Origin: Candidatus Coatesiibacteriota bacterium
GTDB lineage: Bacteria; JAFGND01
NCBI GenBank assembly: GCA_016927185.1
Contig: JAFGND010000034.1
Location: 1 to 64,000 of the forward strand
DNA: 64,000 nt
Reading direction: 5' to 3'
Shown here piece after piece: positions 51,896-61,531 of this stretch. Below the pieces are notes generated by a model. The model was given only the letters and a program-made list of their open reading frames with translations. It did no database searches and was not told the DNA's origin. Numbering within the stretch: the stretch's first letter is position 1; every line of letters starts with the position of its first letter. The translations under genes and the position numbers were made by a program.

Positions 51896-53878
51896 ATGCC
51901 AAACCTGACTATAAATGGTATGACAATCTCAGTTCAAGAGGGAACAAATCTCCTTGAAGCAGCAGCCTCATTGGGAGTTAAAATCCCAACCCTTTGTTAC
52001 CATGAAACAATAAAACCTCATGGTTCATGCAAAATCTGCATCACTGAGATCAAGGTTAAGGATCAGACCAAGATGTTACCTGCATGTACGTATATTATCA
52101 ATGAAGATGTTGAAGTATTTACTGAAAGCGAAAAAACCAGAAATGCAAGGAAGAGAATGCTTTCAAACTTGCTTTCATTCTTCCCTAATGTACCATATCT
52201 GAGGAAACTGGCAGATGATTTCGGGATCATACCAGATATAGATGAAAGCAAGGTAAAAAGCAAGAAAACAGATGCTTGCATATTATGCGAAAGATGCGTA
52301 AGAGTATGTAAAGAATCTGTATGGGAGAACATACTTGAATTTGAGGGAGTGGGATATAACAGAAGAGTAGTAATGTCTGAAGAAAAAGCTGCTTTTTGTG
52401 TTGGATGTGCTACCTGTGCATATGTCTGCCCAACGGGAGCAATAAAGGTCACTGATGAATTCAACAATCCTGTAGATCCACTTAGAATAAGAAAATATGG
52501 AATGAGATTGAATACTGAAGTATTCAGATATGATGACCAGCAATGCCAAATGAGAAGGTCCGGAACTGCTCACCTTGTAGAAATAATGGATGCATATGAT
52601 CTTCTTCCTACTCATAATTACAAATTTGGAAAACACGAGTTGACACCTCAGATATCTTCCAATATATGGATAGAAAAATTTGTTAAGCAGAATGTTCCTG
52701 ATGGATGCTGGAACGGTTGCATGATGGCTTGTGCCAAGGGAATCAGTGATTTCATTCTTGAAACAGGACCCTACAAGGGAGAAAAAGTACTTGTAGATGG
52801 ACCTGAATATGAGACTGCTGCAGGATGCGGTTCTAATATAGGGGTTTTCAATCCTCATGTTATTGCAGAAATAAATTTCTATTGTGATACATATGGAATA
52901 GATACTATATCATTCGGAACTGCACTTGCATTCGTAATGGAATGTTATGAAGCTGGGATACTGAATAAGGAAATAACTGGAGGACTGGAGCTAAAGTTCG
53001 GAGCAGAAAAGGAATCTCTGGAAATATTACATCAGATGGCTGAGGGCAGAGGTTTTGGAGTGATAGTAGGTAAGGGTATAAGGCGCATGAAGAAAATATT
53101 TGCAGAGGAATATGGTGGAGATCCGAAATTTCTTCATGATATTGGCATGGAATCAAAGGGTATGGAGTACTCAGAATATATGACAAAGGAATCTCTTGCA
53201 ATGCAGGGTGGTTATGCAATGGCTTTGAAGGGAGCCCAGCATGATGAAGCATGGCTGATTTTCATGGATATGGTAAACAATCAAATTCCGACATTCGAGA
53301 TGAAAGCAGAAGCTTTGCACTATTTCCCAATGTTCAGGACATGGTTTGGATTGATGGGACTTTGCAAACTCCTCTGGAACGATATTGAGCCAATTGATAA
53401 TGCCAAGACAAAAGAACCTGCCAAGGTGCCCGGTCATGTTGAAGGATATTGCAATTACTTTGCGGGAATGACAGGAATAGAGATAACACCTGCAGAGCTT
53501 ATTCTCCAGTCGGAACGCGTCTACAATTTTCAGAGAGTTTTCAATCTTAGATTGGGTTTTGGTACAAGAGAACACGACAGAGGACCTTACAGAGCAATGG
53601 GACCTGTAACTATTGAAGAATACGAAAGCAGACAGGAAAGATATGACACTCAATTGAAAGAAAAGGTAGGAGTTGATCCTGATGGAAAGTCATCTGCAGA
53701 AAAGCTGGCAATATTACGTGCTTTCAGGGAAGATCAGTATGAAAAGCTTCTCGACGCTGTTTATATAAGACGAGGATGGACAAATGATGGCATACCAAAA
53801 ATATCAAAAATGAGGGAACTTGGAATGGATTTCCCTGACGTAATTGAGATAATCAAGCAAGCTGGCGTTAATGAATAA
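51896..53878 (+). CDS. AFOR C-terminal domains fused to 2Fe-2S and two 4Fe-4S ferredoxin domains
   Basis: A 660-aa second subunit. The N-terminal 2Fe-2S ferredoxin has Cys34, Cys45, Cys48 and Cys64, as in NuoG/HydA. Two 4Fe-4S clusters follow (Cys128/131/134/138 and Cys168/171/174/178). Then come AFOR domains 2 and 3, with CWNGCMMAC (Cys271, 275, 279), a spaced CxxxCxxxC rather than the usual CxxCxxxC, and the pterin-binding CDTYGIDTISFGTALAF. The remainder includes SKGMEYSEYMTKESLAMQGG. Together with the preceding subunit it would oxidise aldehydes or reduce acids at a tungsten- or molybdenum-bis-pterin site, passing electrons along the built-in clusters. The natural partner (ferredoxin or NAD) is not evident. 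Confidence 0.87.
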   Translation: MPNLTINGMTISVQEGTNLLEAAASLGVKIPTLCYHETIKPHGSCKICITEIKVKDQTKMLPACTYIINEDVEVFTESEKTRNARKRMLSNLLSFFPNVPYLRKLADDFGIIPDIDESKVKSKKTDACILCERCVRVCKESVWENILEFEGVGYNRRVVMSEEKAAFCVGCATCAYVCPTGAIKVTDEFNNPVDPLRIRKYGMRLNTEVFRYDDQQCQMRRSGTAHLVEIMDAYDLLPTHNYKFGKHELTPQISSNIWIEKFVKQNVPDGCWNGCMMACAKGISDFILETGPYKGEKVLVDGPEYETAAGCGSNIGVFNPHVIAEINFYCDTYGIDTISFGTALAFVMECYEAGILNKEITGGLELKFGAEKESLEILHQMAEGRGFGVIVGKGIRRMKKIFAEEYGGDPKFLHDIGMESKGMEYSEYMTKESLAMQGGYAMALKGAQHDEAWLIFMDMVNNQIPTFEMKAEALHYFPMFRTWFGLMGLCKLLWNDIEPIDNAKTKEPAKVPGHVEGYCNYFAGMTGIEITPAELILQSERVYNFQRVFNLRLGFGTREHDRGPYRAMGPVTIEEYESRQERYDTQLKEKVGVDPDGKSSAEKLAILRAFREDQYEKLLDAVYIRRGWTNDGIPKISKMRELGMDFPDVIEIIKQAGVNE

Positions 53879-53907
53879 AATGAAGTGATAAAAAACAAGG
53901 AGACTTG

Positions 53908-55716
53908 ATGGATATAGAGGCAAGGTTAAATAAACTAGATATACCAGATGAGATAAAGGAAAGAATTCTTCCATGGTTAAATCCCCCATTTAATGAAAAG
54001 ACAGTTGCAGAAATTTCTCAACTTATTGAAAAAGAAGATATTAGCTCTCTAAAAGACAGATTCTGGATTGATCTGGAATTTGGTACTGGAGGATTAAGAG
54101 GAATAATGGAAGCAGGAACCAATAGAATGAATATCCATACTATTGGAAGAGCAACTCAGGGGTTGGCGAATTATATAATAAAAAACACTGCAGATGGAGC
54201 ATCAAGGGGAGTTGTAATTGCTTATGATTCAAGACATAACTCGGTTTCTTTTGCCAGAGAGACATCTTCAGTTTTGTGTGCTAACGGAATTAAGGTTTAT
54301 CTATATAGGGAAATGAGACCGACACCATGCGTGTCTTTTGCAGTGAGATATCTCAATGCACAAGCTGGGATTATGCTTACAGCCAGCCATAATCCTCCCC
54401 AATATAATGGATATAAGGTTTCCTGGGATGATGGTTGTCAGGTTGTTTCACCTCATGACACAGGTATAATAGATGAAGTAATGAAAGTTGATCTTAACAA
54501 AGATATCAAGTATATGTCAATAAAGGAAGCAACTGAAAAGAACCTTCTTGTCTATCTTGATGAAAATGTTGATAATGCTTACAAGAAAATGGTGCTTGAA
54601 TTGACACTCTCTCCTGAAGCAATTAAATCACAAGCAAAGGACTTTATAATTGTATATACGCCTCTTCATGGAGTAGGCTCAACAATGATCCCGCATCTTC
54701 TTGAACAGAAAGGATTTAGAAATATTTACTGTGTCAAGGAGCAGATGAAACCAGATGGGGATTTCCCGACAGTTAAATCCCCGAATCCCGAAGAAGCAGA
54801 AGCACTTACGCTTGCCATCAAACTTGCAAAAGACAAAAAGGCAGACATTGTCCTTGCAACTGATCCGGATTCTGACAGACTGGGAATAGCTATTCCTGAT
54901 GGAAGAGGAGAATTTGTTCAATTAAATGGCAATCAAACACTTGCGCTTTTAGTTAATTATGTATTGAAACTTCTCAAAGATGGCAAGAGACTTCCTGAAA
55001 AACCAGCAGTTGTAAAAACAATTGTAACATCCGATCTTATTACTGATATTGCAAAATACTATGGTGCAGAGACTTATGAGACCTTGACGGGATTCAAGTG
55101 GATTTATGGCAAGCAGAAGGAATTCGAGACTTCCAGTAAAAAACCCGCACCTGAATTTGTAGTAGGTGGAGAAGAATCATTCGGTTACAGCGTTGGTACA
55201 AAAGTGAGAGACAAGGATGGTTGTATAGCATCCACAATGCTTGCAGAATATGCTGCATACTCTAAAAATATGGGATCCAATCTGTTAAAAGAGCTTGAGA
55301 ATATTTACAGAATTCATAGTTATTATCTTGAAAAGAATGTTTCATATGCTTTTCCAGGAATGGAAGGTCAGATTGAAATGTCTAAACTCATGGAAAAATT
55401 GAGAGCAAATCCACCGAGGATCATTTCAGGTTACAAATTCATGAAGATGCAGGATATCGAGAGAAACATTGAAACAGACTTCACTGATAACAGTGAAAAA
55501 GAAAGCAAGGGATTGCCTAAATCCAATGTCCTTAAATTCCTCTTTGAAAATGGAGGCTGGATAGCAGCAAGACCTTCTGGAACTGAACCAAAAATCAAAT
55601 TTTATTTCTCCATAAAAGAGCAGGTTGAGGAAAATATGGATAAGACAAGAGAAAAAGCTCTCGGAAAAATAAATGTAATGATCAAGGACTGGTTCAGGAT
55701 TGCAGGAATAGAATAA
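53908..55716 (+). CDS. Phosphoglucomutase/phosphomannomutase (alpha-D-phosphohexomutase)
   Basis: A 602-aa enzyme interconverting hexose 1- and 6-phosphates. GGAG fits the ATG at 53908. Four landmarks are present. These are the phosphoserine loop TASHNP with Ser160, the metal loop ATDPDSDRLGIA (Asp319, 321, 323), the sugar loop GGEESFGYS and the phosphate loop RPSGTEPK. The N-terminus (DLEFGTGGLRGIMEAGTNRMN) is of the PGM2-like long subfamily. It follows the AFOR gene by 29 bases and may share its transcript, though the reactions are unrelated. It would feed surface-glycan precursors. Confidence 0.93.
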   Translation: MDIEARLNKLDIPDEIKERILPWLNPPFNEKTVAEISQLIEKEDISSLKDRFWIDLEFGTGGLRGIMEAGTNRMNIHTIGRATQGLANYIIKNTADGASRGVVIAYDSRHNSVSFARETSSVLCANGIKVYLYREMRPTPCVSFAVRYLNAQAGIMLTASHNPPQYNGYKVSWDDGCQVVSPHDTGIIDEVMKVDLNKDIKYMSIKEATEKNLLVYLDENVDNAYKKMVLELTLSPEAIKSQAKDFIIVYTPLHGVGSTMIPHLLEQKGFRNIYCVKEQMKPDGDFPTVKSPNPEEAEALTLAIKLAKDKKADIVLATDPDSDRLGIAIPDGRGEFVQLNGNQTLALLVNYVLKLLKDGKRLPEKPAVVKTIVTSDLITDIAKYYGAETYETLTGFKWIYGKQKEFETSSKKPAPEFVVGGEESFGYSVGTKVRDKDGCIASTMLAEYAAYSKNMGSNLLKELENIYRIHSYYLEKNVSYAFPGMEGQIEMSKLMEKLRANPPRIISGYKFMKMQDIERNIETDFTDNSEKESKGLPKSNVLKFLFENGGWIAARPSGTEPKIKFYFSIKEQVEENMDKTREKALGKINVMIKDWFRIAGIE

Positions 55717-55722
55717 AACCTG

Positions 55723-56481
55723 TTATTCCTCCCTTTTAGCTTCCTGCCATATCTCTTCAAGTTTTTCCAGAGAATATTCTGTCATTTTATGGTTGGTCTT
55801 TTCTTCAATATATCTGAATCTTCTGTCAAATTTGCTTATTGTACCTTTCAGAGCCTTCTCTGGATCCACCTTATAAAACCTGGATAGATTTACGACTGCA
55901 AATAACAAATCTCCAAGTTCTTCTTCCATCTTTTCAGCAGATAAAGAAGCTCTTAATTCTCTTATCTCCTCCTCAATCTTGTTAAGAACCTGTTCAGCCT
56001 TAGGCCAGTCGAAACCTACATTTGCAGCTTTTTCCTGGAGTCTTCTTGCCTTGAGGAGTACAGGAAAATCTCTTGGAACTCCATCAAGAGTGCTGCTTTT
56101 AGCTTTCCTTCTTGTCTGTTTCTTTATGCTTTCCCAGTTCTTGAGAATTACTTTGGGATCTTCAGTCTCAATATCTCCAAAAATATGAGGATGCCTAAGT
56201 CTCATTTTATTAAGTAAACCTTCCTTTATTGCATCAAATGTAAATATCTCCTTCTCTTCTGCCATATGAATATGAAACATTATATGAAAAAGAAGATCCC
56301 CAAGTTCTTCCTTGAAGGCTTCATAATCCTCATCTTCAATTGCCTCTGCAACTTCATATGCTTCTTCCAGCAAATAATTCTTGAGGCTTTCGAAGGTTTG
56401 TTGCCTGTCCCATGCACATCCGTTTTCACCTCTGAGAATATCAAGAAGTTCAAAAATATCATTCAAATCATATTTTTTCAT
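55723..56481 (-). CDS. mazG: Nucleoside triphosphate pyrophosphohydrolase MazG
   Basis: House-cleaning enzyme that hydrolyses (including non-canonical) NTPs to NMP and pyrophosphate. AAGGGA upstream fits the ATG at 56481; the longest frame starts ten codons earlier without a ribosome site. Two MazG domains are visible, residues about 5-110 (CAWDRQQTFESLKNYLLEEAYE and EELGDLLFH) and about 150-250 (GFDWP, EEELGDLLFAVVNLSRF), each with ExxE...ExxD metal ligands, as in full-length MazG. It ends six bases from the phosphohexomutase stop, with convergent transcription and no visible terminator. Confidence 0.93.
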   Translation of the reverse strand: MKKYDLNDIFELLDILRGENGCAWDRQQTFESLKNYLLEEAYEVAEAIEDEDYEAFKEELGDLLFHIMFHIHMAEEKEIFTFDAIKEGLLNKMRLRHPHIFGDIETEDPKVILKNWESIKKQTRRKAKSSTLDGVPRDFPVLLKARRLQEKAANVGFDWPKAEQVLNKIEEEIRELRASLSAEKMEEELGDLLFAVVNLSRFYKVDPEKALKGTISKFDRRFRYIEEKTNHKMTEYSLEKLEEIWQEAKREE

Positions 56482-56819
56482 AAATCCCTTCTTTTCTTGT
56501 ATTGCTTCCATTAGGCAATATTATGTCAATGAAAGAAGTTTTGAAACAGTAAATTATATAAAGCATGGCTGTCAATTGGCAATATTTCTTACAAAAAAGA
56601 GAATCTCTGACTTTACTATAATCAATTGACAAAATAATAGCCTCAAGAATTAATGGCAGTTGTTCAATATGAAAACCGATTTTTGTAATATCATTGCTTC
56701 TTCAATGATCAGCCAGATTTGGCGCCCCCTCAACCAGGGCGCATCAATTTAATATTTCTTTCTAGTAACATCATATTTTTTTAAACAATTTTTTTAATTC
56801 CAACAGGAGGAATATTATC
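56482..56819. other. divergent intergenic region before trpB with a GC-rich hairpin
   Basis: 338 bases between the mazG start and trpB. No gene is seen. GCGCCC (56722-56727) and GGGCGC (56737-56742) form a GC-rich stem around CCTCAACCA, striking in such AT-rich DNA. It is followed by ATCAATTTAATATTTCTTTCT-like T-rich sequence, so it may be a leader terminator (attenuator) or the end of a small RNA. No leader peptide with Trp codons was found before it. Confidence 0.45.
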
Positions 56820-57983
56820 ATGAATAAAGGATACTTTGGAGAATTTGGAGGGCAGTACGTTCCCGAGGGATTGTTGCCCTATTTGAATAATATCGAACAG
56901 AAATACAATGAATTAAAGGACTCAGATAGTTTCAAGTCAAGACTAAAGAGCCTTTTAAAGGAATATGTAGGAAGACCAAGTCCCCTCTATTTCGCAAAAA
57001 ATTTAAGTAAAAATATCGGCTGCAAGATTTATCTTAAAAGAGAAGATCTTAATCATACTGGAGCACACAAGATCAATAACACACTAGGGCAGGCATTGCT
57101 GGCAAAATCGATGAACAAAAAGGAAATCATTGCAGAGACTGGAGCAGGACAACATGGAGTTGCTACTGCCACTGCTGCTGCCTTGCTTGGCATGAAATGC
57201 AAGATTTTCATGGGAAAGGTGGATACAATAAAACAGAAACTCAATGTACAGAGAATAAGCCTTTTAGGAGCTGAAGTCATAACAGTTGAAAGAGGTTCTG
57301 GTATCCTTAAAGATGCAGTTGACGAGGCACTTGGTTATCTCATAGAGAATCCTGAGGTTTTCTATCTGCTGGGAAGCGTTGTAGGACCTCATCCCTATCC
57401 GACAATTGTAAGAAATTTTCAGAAAATAATTGGTGAGGAAGCGAAAATGCAGATTATTGAACAAGAAGGAAGACTGCCTGATTATCTTATAGCATGCGTA
57501 GGTGGAGGAAGCAATGCAATGGGGCTTTTTTATGACTTCATAAATGAAGAAAATGTCAAGCTTATTGCTGTGGAACCAGCTGGCAAGGGATTGGAACCAG
57601 GGAATCATGCAGCTACATTGACACTGGGAAGTCCCGGAATAATACATGGTTTCAAATGCTACCTTCTTCAGGACAATGAAGGAAATCCAGCAGATATTCA
57701 TTCCATTGCATCAGGACTTGATTATCCAGGAGTAGGACCTGAACCTTCAATGCTCAAAGACAGCAACAGATTAATCCTTGGATCAGTTACTGATGTTCAG
57801 GCAATAAACGCATTCAATTATCTTTCAAGGATAGAAGGAATAATTCCAGCGCTTGAGACAAGTCATGCTATTGCATTCATCCTCGAGCATTCATCCATGT
57901 TCAATAAAGATGATATTATTATAGTGAATCTTTCTGGACGTGGAGACAAAGATGTAGAAACAGTCCTGCAATCAAATAGTTGA
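56820..57983 (+). CDS. trpB: Tryptophan synthase beta chain
   Basis: PLP enzyme joining indole to serine. At 387 aa it is TrpB1-like, with the opening [18 protein letters not shown] Lys84 in HTGAHKINN, catalytic Glu in AETGAGQHG and the [10 protein letters not shown] phosphate loop. AGGAGG precedes the ATG. No trpA or other trp gene is in the window, so it either pairs with a distant trpA or serves as an indole-salvage enzyme. A strong hairpin at 58003-58034 follows. Confidence 0.95.
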   Translation: MNKGYFGEFGGQYVPEGLLPYLNNIEQKYNELKDSDSFKSRLKSLLKEYVGRPSPLYFAKNLSKNIGCKIYLKREDLNHTGAHKINNTLGQALLAKSMNKKEIIAETGAGQHGVATATAAALLGMKCKIFMGKVDTIKQKLNVQRISLLGAEVITVERGSGILKDAVDEALGYLIENPEVFYLLGSVVGPHPYPTIVRNFQKIIGEEAKMQIIEQEGRLPDYLIACVGGGSNAMGLFYDFINEENVKLIAVEPAGKGLEPGNHAATLTLGSPGIIHGFKCYLLQDNEGNPADIHSIASGLDYPGVGPEPSMLKDSNRLILGSVTDVQAINAFNYLSRIEGIIPALETSHAIAFILEHSSMFNKDDIIIVNLSGRGDKDVETVLQSNS

Positions 57984-58002
57984 AGATTATCTGAATTCTG
58001 AT

Positions 58003-58034
58003 AAGAGCTGAATATTAGAAGATATTTAGCTCTT
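58003..58034 (+). terminator. hairpin after trpB
   Basis: AAGAGCTGAATAT (58003-58015) pairs with ATATTTAGCTCTT (58022-58034) with one G-T pair around TAGAAG, a 13-bp stem. No T tract follows on the plus strand, so termination would be incomplete or the stem may instead protect the trpB mRNA end. Confidence 0.5.
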
Positions 58035-58092
58035 ACTCTAATTAATGTAAGTCTTTTCACTTGACAGTCTATGCATATATTTCTTCTGAATC

Positions 58093-59262
58093 ATGCTGAA
58101 AATGGCATTTGAAAAGTATTTTTTGAAAAATATCTTTCCTGCTTATTCAAGATTTCTTGATAATATGCCAGTACCTAATTTTCACTGGCTTGCCGAATGG
58201 AGAATAACGCAGAGATGCAATTTGAAATGCACTTATTGCATACGGGATGGTCAAAGGGTAACTCCAGAAAATCTGCCTCTTGCAGTAGAGAATATAAAGA
58301 AAACAAAACCAAAGATAGTAATAATAACTGGCGGGGAACCATTTCTTGTAGACAACCTTGAAAAGTGTATACTTGAAATAAAAGAAAGTATTAATCCCAA
58401 AATCAGGGTAACAACTAATCTTATTTACAGGATGGAGAAAATTTTCAAAGTACTTCCCCATCTCCAGCTAATTCATGTTTCAATTGATGGTCTTGGAAAG
58501 CATAACAAGCTGAACAGGGGAATTGATGGAGATTTCGTTATAAAAAGAATTGAGCAACTTGCAAGAGAAATTGAGAAACTTAATCTTAAGATAACAATAA
58601 TGACTTTCACTGTGCTTTCCAGAGATAATGGAAATGAAGAAGTAATGATACCTCTGGCAGAGAAGTTGCAATCTATATCCCCCAATATATATTGCCTGTT
58701 CGCTTCATTAATGCCTCCTTCAAATCCCTATTCGGTCTTGCATGATATCAATTATTACAATACAGCAAATAGTGCTTTTCTTAATCTGGAACAACGCTTT
58801 GGCAAAAATAAGGTTGGCTTTTTTTCACCAGGTCCTTTCAATAGCTGGGAAAAGCACAAATATAACACCAGATGTTACAGGCAATATTTCAGGTATTTCG
58901 TCCAGCCTGATGGAGTAGTAGAATACTGCAAACCTGAAACTCTCAGGTATTATGAAGCATTGATACTTGGGGCTGTCAACAGGAAGGATTTCAAAAACAG
59001 GTGGACTTATATAGCAAAGATCATGCTTCAAAGTCTCTGGGTTACAAGAATCAAACGCTATCATCCACTATGTCTAGCCCCATGCGAATGTGAAGAACAT
59101 ATTGACTGTTTCATGAGGCAGAAAGATAAAGGTCACTGGTCTGAATTCTGGATGGAAAGGGATTTCAAACCTTTATCTGAAGAAGACAAGAACTTGTTTT
59201 CAAGATTTGTTAAAGAAAATGTTAATGATAGCTTCAGCAAGGAATTGATGGATTTTCTTTAG
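58093..59262 (+). CDS. Radical SAM / SPASM-like protein
   Basis: A 389-aa radical SAM enzyme. The cluster motif is CNLKCTYC (about 39-46), with ITGGEPFLVDN and RVTTNL as the later SAM contacts. The C-terminal region has further cysteines (CYRQYFRYF, VEYCKPE, CLAPCECEEHIDC) as in SPASM-type auxiliary cluster domains. ATG occurs at 58093 and 58102 and neither has a strong ribosome site. A TTGACA (58061-58066) with TATATTTC just after it may be its promoter. The next gene is a GT-C-like membrane protein 26 bases on, which suggests that it modifies a lipid or glycan component, but the substrate is unknown. Confidence 0.8.
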   Translation: MLKMAFEKYFLKNIFPAYSRFLDNMPVPNFHWLAEWRITQRCNLKCTYCIRDGQRVTPENLPLAVENIKKTKPKIVIITGGEPFLVDNLEKCILEIKESINPKIRVTTNLIYRMEKIFKVLPHLQLIHVSIDGLGKHNKLNRGIDGDFVIKRIEQLAREIEKLNLKITIMTFTVLSRDNGNEEVMIPLAEKLQSISPNIYCLFASLMPPSNPYSVLHDINYYNTANSAFLNLEQRFGKNKVGFFSPGPFNSWEKHKYNTRCYRQYFRYFVQPDGVVEYCKPETLRYYEALILGAVNRKDFKNRWTYIAKIMLQSLWVTRIKRYHPLCLAPCECEEHIDCFMRQKDKGHWSEFWMERDFKPLSEEDKNLFSRFVKENVNDSFSKELMDFL

Positions 59263-59288
59263 ATAACGAATTTTTTTGAAAAGGATAT

Positions 59289-60995
59289 ATGAATAAGGGA
59301 AATAGCCTCTTGAAATTTTTTGAAAGGGATTCTGGCAAAGTAGCTATTCTGTCAGTATTCTGCATAATTGCCCATTATGTTTTCATATTCCAGAGAGGAT
59401 TAGTATTTGAAGACTGGATGATGCTGGGATTGACCCAGAAGCTGGCAGCAGAAAATCGCTTCCCAATGGCTGTATTGCTGGATCCTCTGCGTTTCTTTGG
59501 TCATACTTATAATTGCCTTATCAGTTACCTATTTAGATATAATCCTACTCTATATCATTTCCAGCTTCTTTTCTATGATATACTTGCCACAGTTCTTGTT
59601 TTTACATTGTCGAAAAGGATATTCAGGAATTCATTAACTGCCTTTCTTGCAACTCTGATTTTCTCTATTTTTCCAAACAATACTGAAAGTCATTTATCAG
59701 TGAACACAAGCTTCATGAAAATGGGATTTTGTGTTAATATGATGCTTCTTATTTTTCTTGCAGACTGGATTTCCAAAAAGAAAGGGAAAATAGCATTATC
59801 TGTGATAAGTCTGATATATTTCCTGTCTCTTTTCATATATGAGCAGGGAGCAATGCTTCCATTTGTCTTCCTTGCAATGAATTATTTATTATTAAAGGAT
59901 ATTTATATTTCGGAAAGAAAGAGGATTTTTACTTTCATCTTGATTTCATCAATATTATTAATATCAGCTTTTGTTATAAAGAAAACCAATTTCCTTGGAT
60001 TACTGCAGCCAATATATGGAGGGGAGGCATGGAAAGTTGATTATAAATTCAATATAGATGGTTTATTCAATTTTCTTGATATAGTATTCTATACTAATTA
60101 TTTAGGTGTTTTCATAATGCAGATGAAATCGGTTTATTTCGGTCTGAAATCAATGAACAGATTAATTCTTTTGCTCCTTTTAATGATAGACATATTTATT
60201 TGTTATATTCTATTCAAGATGAAATTGATCAAGGAGGAAGGGATTGCTTATGGAAAGAACTACCTGTATGCCGGCTTGTGGACTATGCTTTTATTCATTA
60301 TGCCAGTATTCATGTATCCATTCTTTTCAAGCAGGCATACAGCATATTTAAATATAGGCTTTTGCATTATACTGATCTATCTTATTTATCATATTGAAAT
60401 AAAAGACTTATACAAAAGACTGTTATTAAGTGCTTTTATATTCATGTGCCTCTTGTATAATCAGGGAGAGAGTTACAATTGGGTAATTGCTGGACGATTG
60501 AATATGGGATTATTTGAATATGTATGCATCAAAAAAGATGAGATAATATCAAGAAAGCCAAAGGCTGTTGTTATATATGCAGGAAATCAATATATAAGGT
60601 CAGGCCTGGGTGATAGATATCCATCACATATAGGTAATACTGTATTGAATGGAGCAGGTTATGGAAAGGTCCATGTAGGGAAAGAAATAATAAACATGTC
60701 TCCCTGGGTATATATAACCTGGATGGCACTCAAAACAAATGAAATGCTAGTTATAAGTGAATCCAGACAACCAATGCATATAAGCAATAACATGATATCT
60801 TATTATGACTATGAGAGCAAGTCCTACAAGCAGATAGGACTTAATGAAGTCTATGTAATCAATATGTCATATATAGTGGAGAAAGAATTACCTCATTTAT
60901 TCTCAAGAATGGAGGAAAATTTCGGAAAAAAGCAGGATCTCAAGAAAGAAGATAATCCAGGGAAGCCTGGTGATTTTTATAAACCTGCTTTCTAA
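59289..60995 (+). CDS. Polytopic membrane protein, GT-C glycosyltransferase-like
   Basis: A 568-aa protein with about eleven hydrophobic segments and a C-terminal soluble part of about 160 residues. The first exposed loop contains GLVFEDWMMLGLTQKLAAENR, an acidic loop as in GT-C enzymes. The arrangement and length fit the diverse GT-C-like or O-antigen-related membrane families, though no signature is decisive. It follows the radical SAM gene. Its stop overlaps the stop of the methyltransferase gene on the other strand by four bases. Confidence 0.65.
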   Translation: MNKGNSLLKFFERDSGKVAILSVFCIIAHYVFIFQRGLVFEDWMMLGLTQKLAAENRFPMAVLLDPLRFFGHTYNCLISYLFRYNPTLYHFQLLFYDILATVLVFTLSKRIFRNSLTAFLATLIFSIFPNNTESHLSVNTSFMKMGFCVNMMLLIFLADWISKKKGKIALSVISLIYFLSLFIYEQGAMLPFVFLAMNYLLLKDIYISERKRIFTFILISSILLISAFVIKKTNFLGLLQPIYGGEAWKVDYKFNIDGLFNFLDIVFYTNYLGVFIMQMKSVYFGLKSMNRLILLLLLMIDIFICYILFKMKLIKEEGIAYGKNYLYAGLWTMLLFIMPVFMYPFFSSRHTAYLNIGFCIILIYLIYHIEIKDLYKRLLLSAFIFMCLLYNQGESYNWVIAGRLNMGLFEYVCIKKDEIISRKPKAVVIYAGNQYIRSGLGDRYPSHIGNTVLNGAGYGKVHVGKEIINMSPWVYITWMALKTNEMLVISESRQPMHISNNMISYYDYESKSYKQIGLNEVYVINMSYIVEKELPHLFSRMEENFGKKQDLKKEDNPGKPGDFYKPAF

Positions 60996-61522
60996 TCCTT
61001 CCTTATAAATCTATGTGAATATTTTTCCAGTCTCACGAAATCAAAAAAACCTGATTCAGTAATTTTCTGAGTGATTTCCTCATTTTTCATATGATGATCG
61101 TTGACTGACAAGATCCCTTCAGGTTTCAATAATCTGTGAAATTCAGAAAGAACTTCTGCAGGCTTTTCAAGAAGATGAAAAACATCGTACAGAAGAACAA
61201 TATCAATACATGAATCTGCAAGATCAATCCTGCATTCTGTTTTTATCAATGTTACATTATTGATCTTGTTTTTAGTAAGTTTTTCACTAGTGGTTTCCAG
61301 TGCAATAGGGTTCCTGTCAACCGCGTATATCTTTCCTTGCTCTCCTACAAGTCTGGAAAGAGGAATTGTATATGAACCTGGACCACAGCCAAACTCAATT
61401 ATTTGCATTCCCTCGCTAATACCTACTTCATTCAGTATTCTTTTTCTTGGAAACAGTATATCACGGATCTTGAAAAAAAACTCCATCTTCTTGAAACCTG
61501 ATCTGTCATTATGTTCTCTCAT
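60992..61522 (-). CDS. Class I SAM-dependent methyltransferase
   Basis: A 176-aa Rossmann-fold methyltransferase. Motif I is IIEFGCGPGSYTIPL, the acidic strand is IYAVDRNPIAL, and the post-motif region is IVLLYDVFHLLEKP, as in the Methyltransf_11/25 (UbiE-like) group. The first about 28 residues are a polar lead (KMEFFFKIRDILFPRK). AGGAGAG precedes the ATG. Its substrate cannot be assigned. It lies in a two-gene minus-strand unit with the YdeI-like gene upstream. Confidence 0.85.
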   Translation of the reverse strand: MREHNDRSGFKKMEFFFKIRDILFPRKRILNEVGISEGMQIIEFGCGPGSYTIPLSRLVGEQGKIYAVDRNPIALETTSEKLTKNKINNVTLIKTECRIDLADSCIDIVLLYDVFHLLEKPAEVLSEFHRLLKPEGILSVNDHHMKNEEITQKITESGFFDFVRLEKYSHRFIRKD

Positions 61523-61531
61523 TATACTCTC

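Noticed and set aside
52283-52858. 191-codon open frame on the minus strand inside the AFOR second subunit
   Set aside because: It is antisense to well-conserved ferredoxin and AFOR motifs. Its length comes from codon bias of the true gene.
53171-53653. 160-codon open frame on the minus strand in the AFOR second subunit
   Set aside because: Same reason: antisense to conserved AFOR sequence, with no start signal.
51093-53878. AFOR gene broken by a frameshift
   Set aside because: The first part has an intact stop after its domain and the second has its own start and a complete ferredoxin domain, so the split is by design rather than by mutation.
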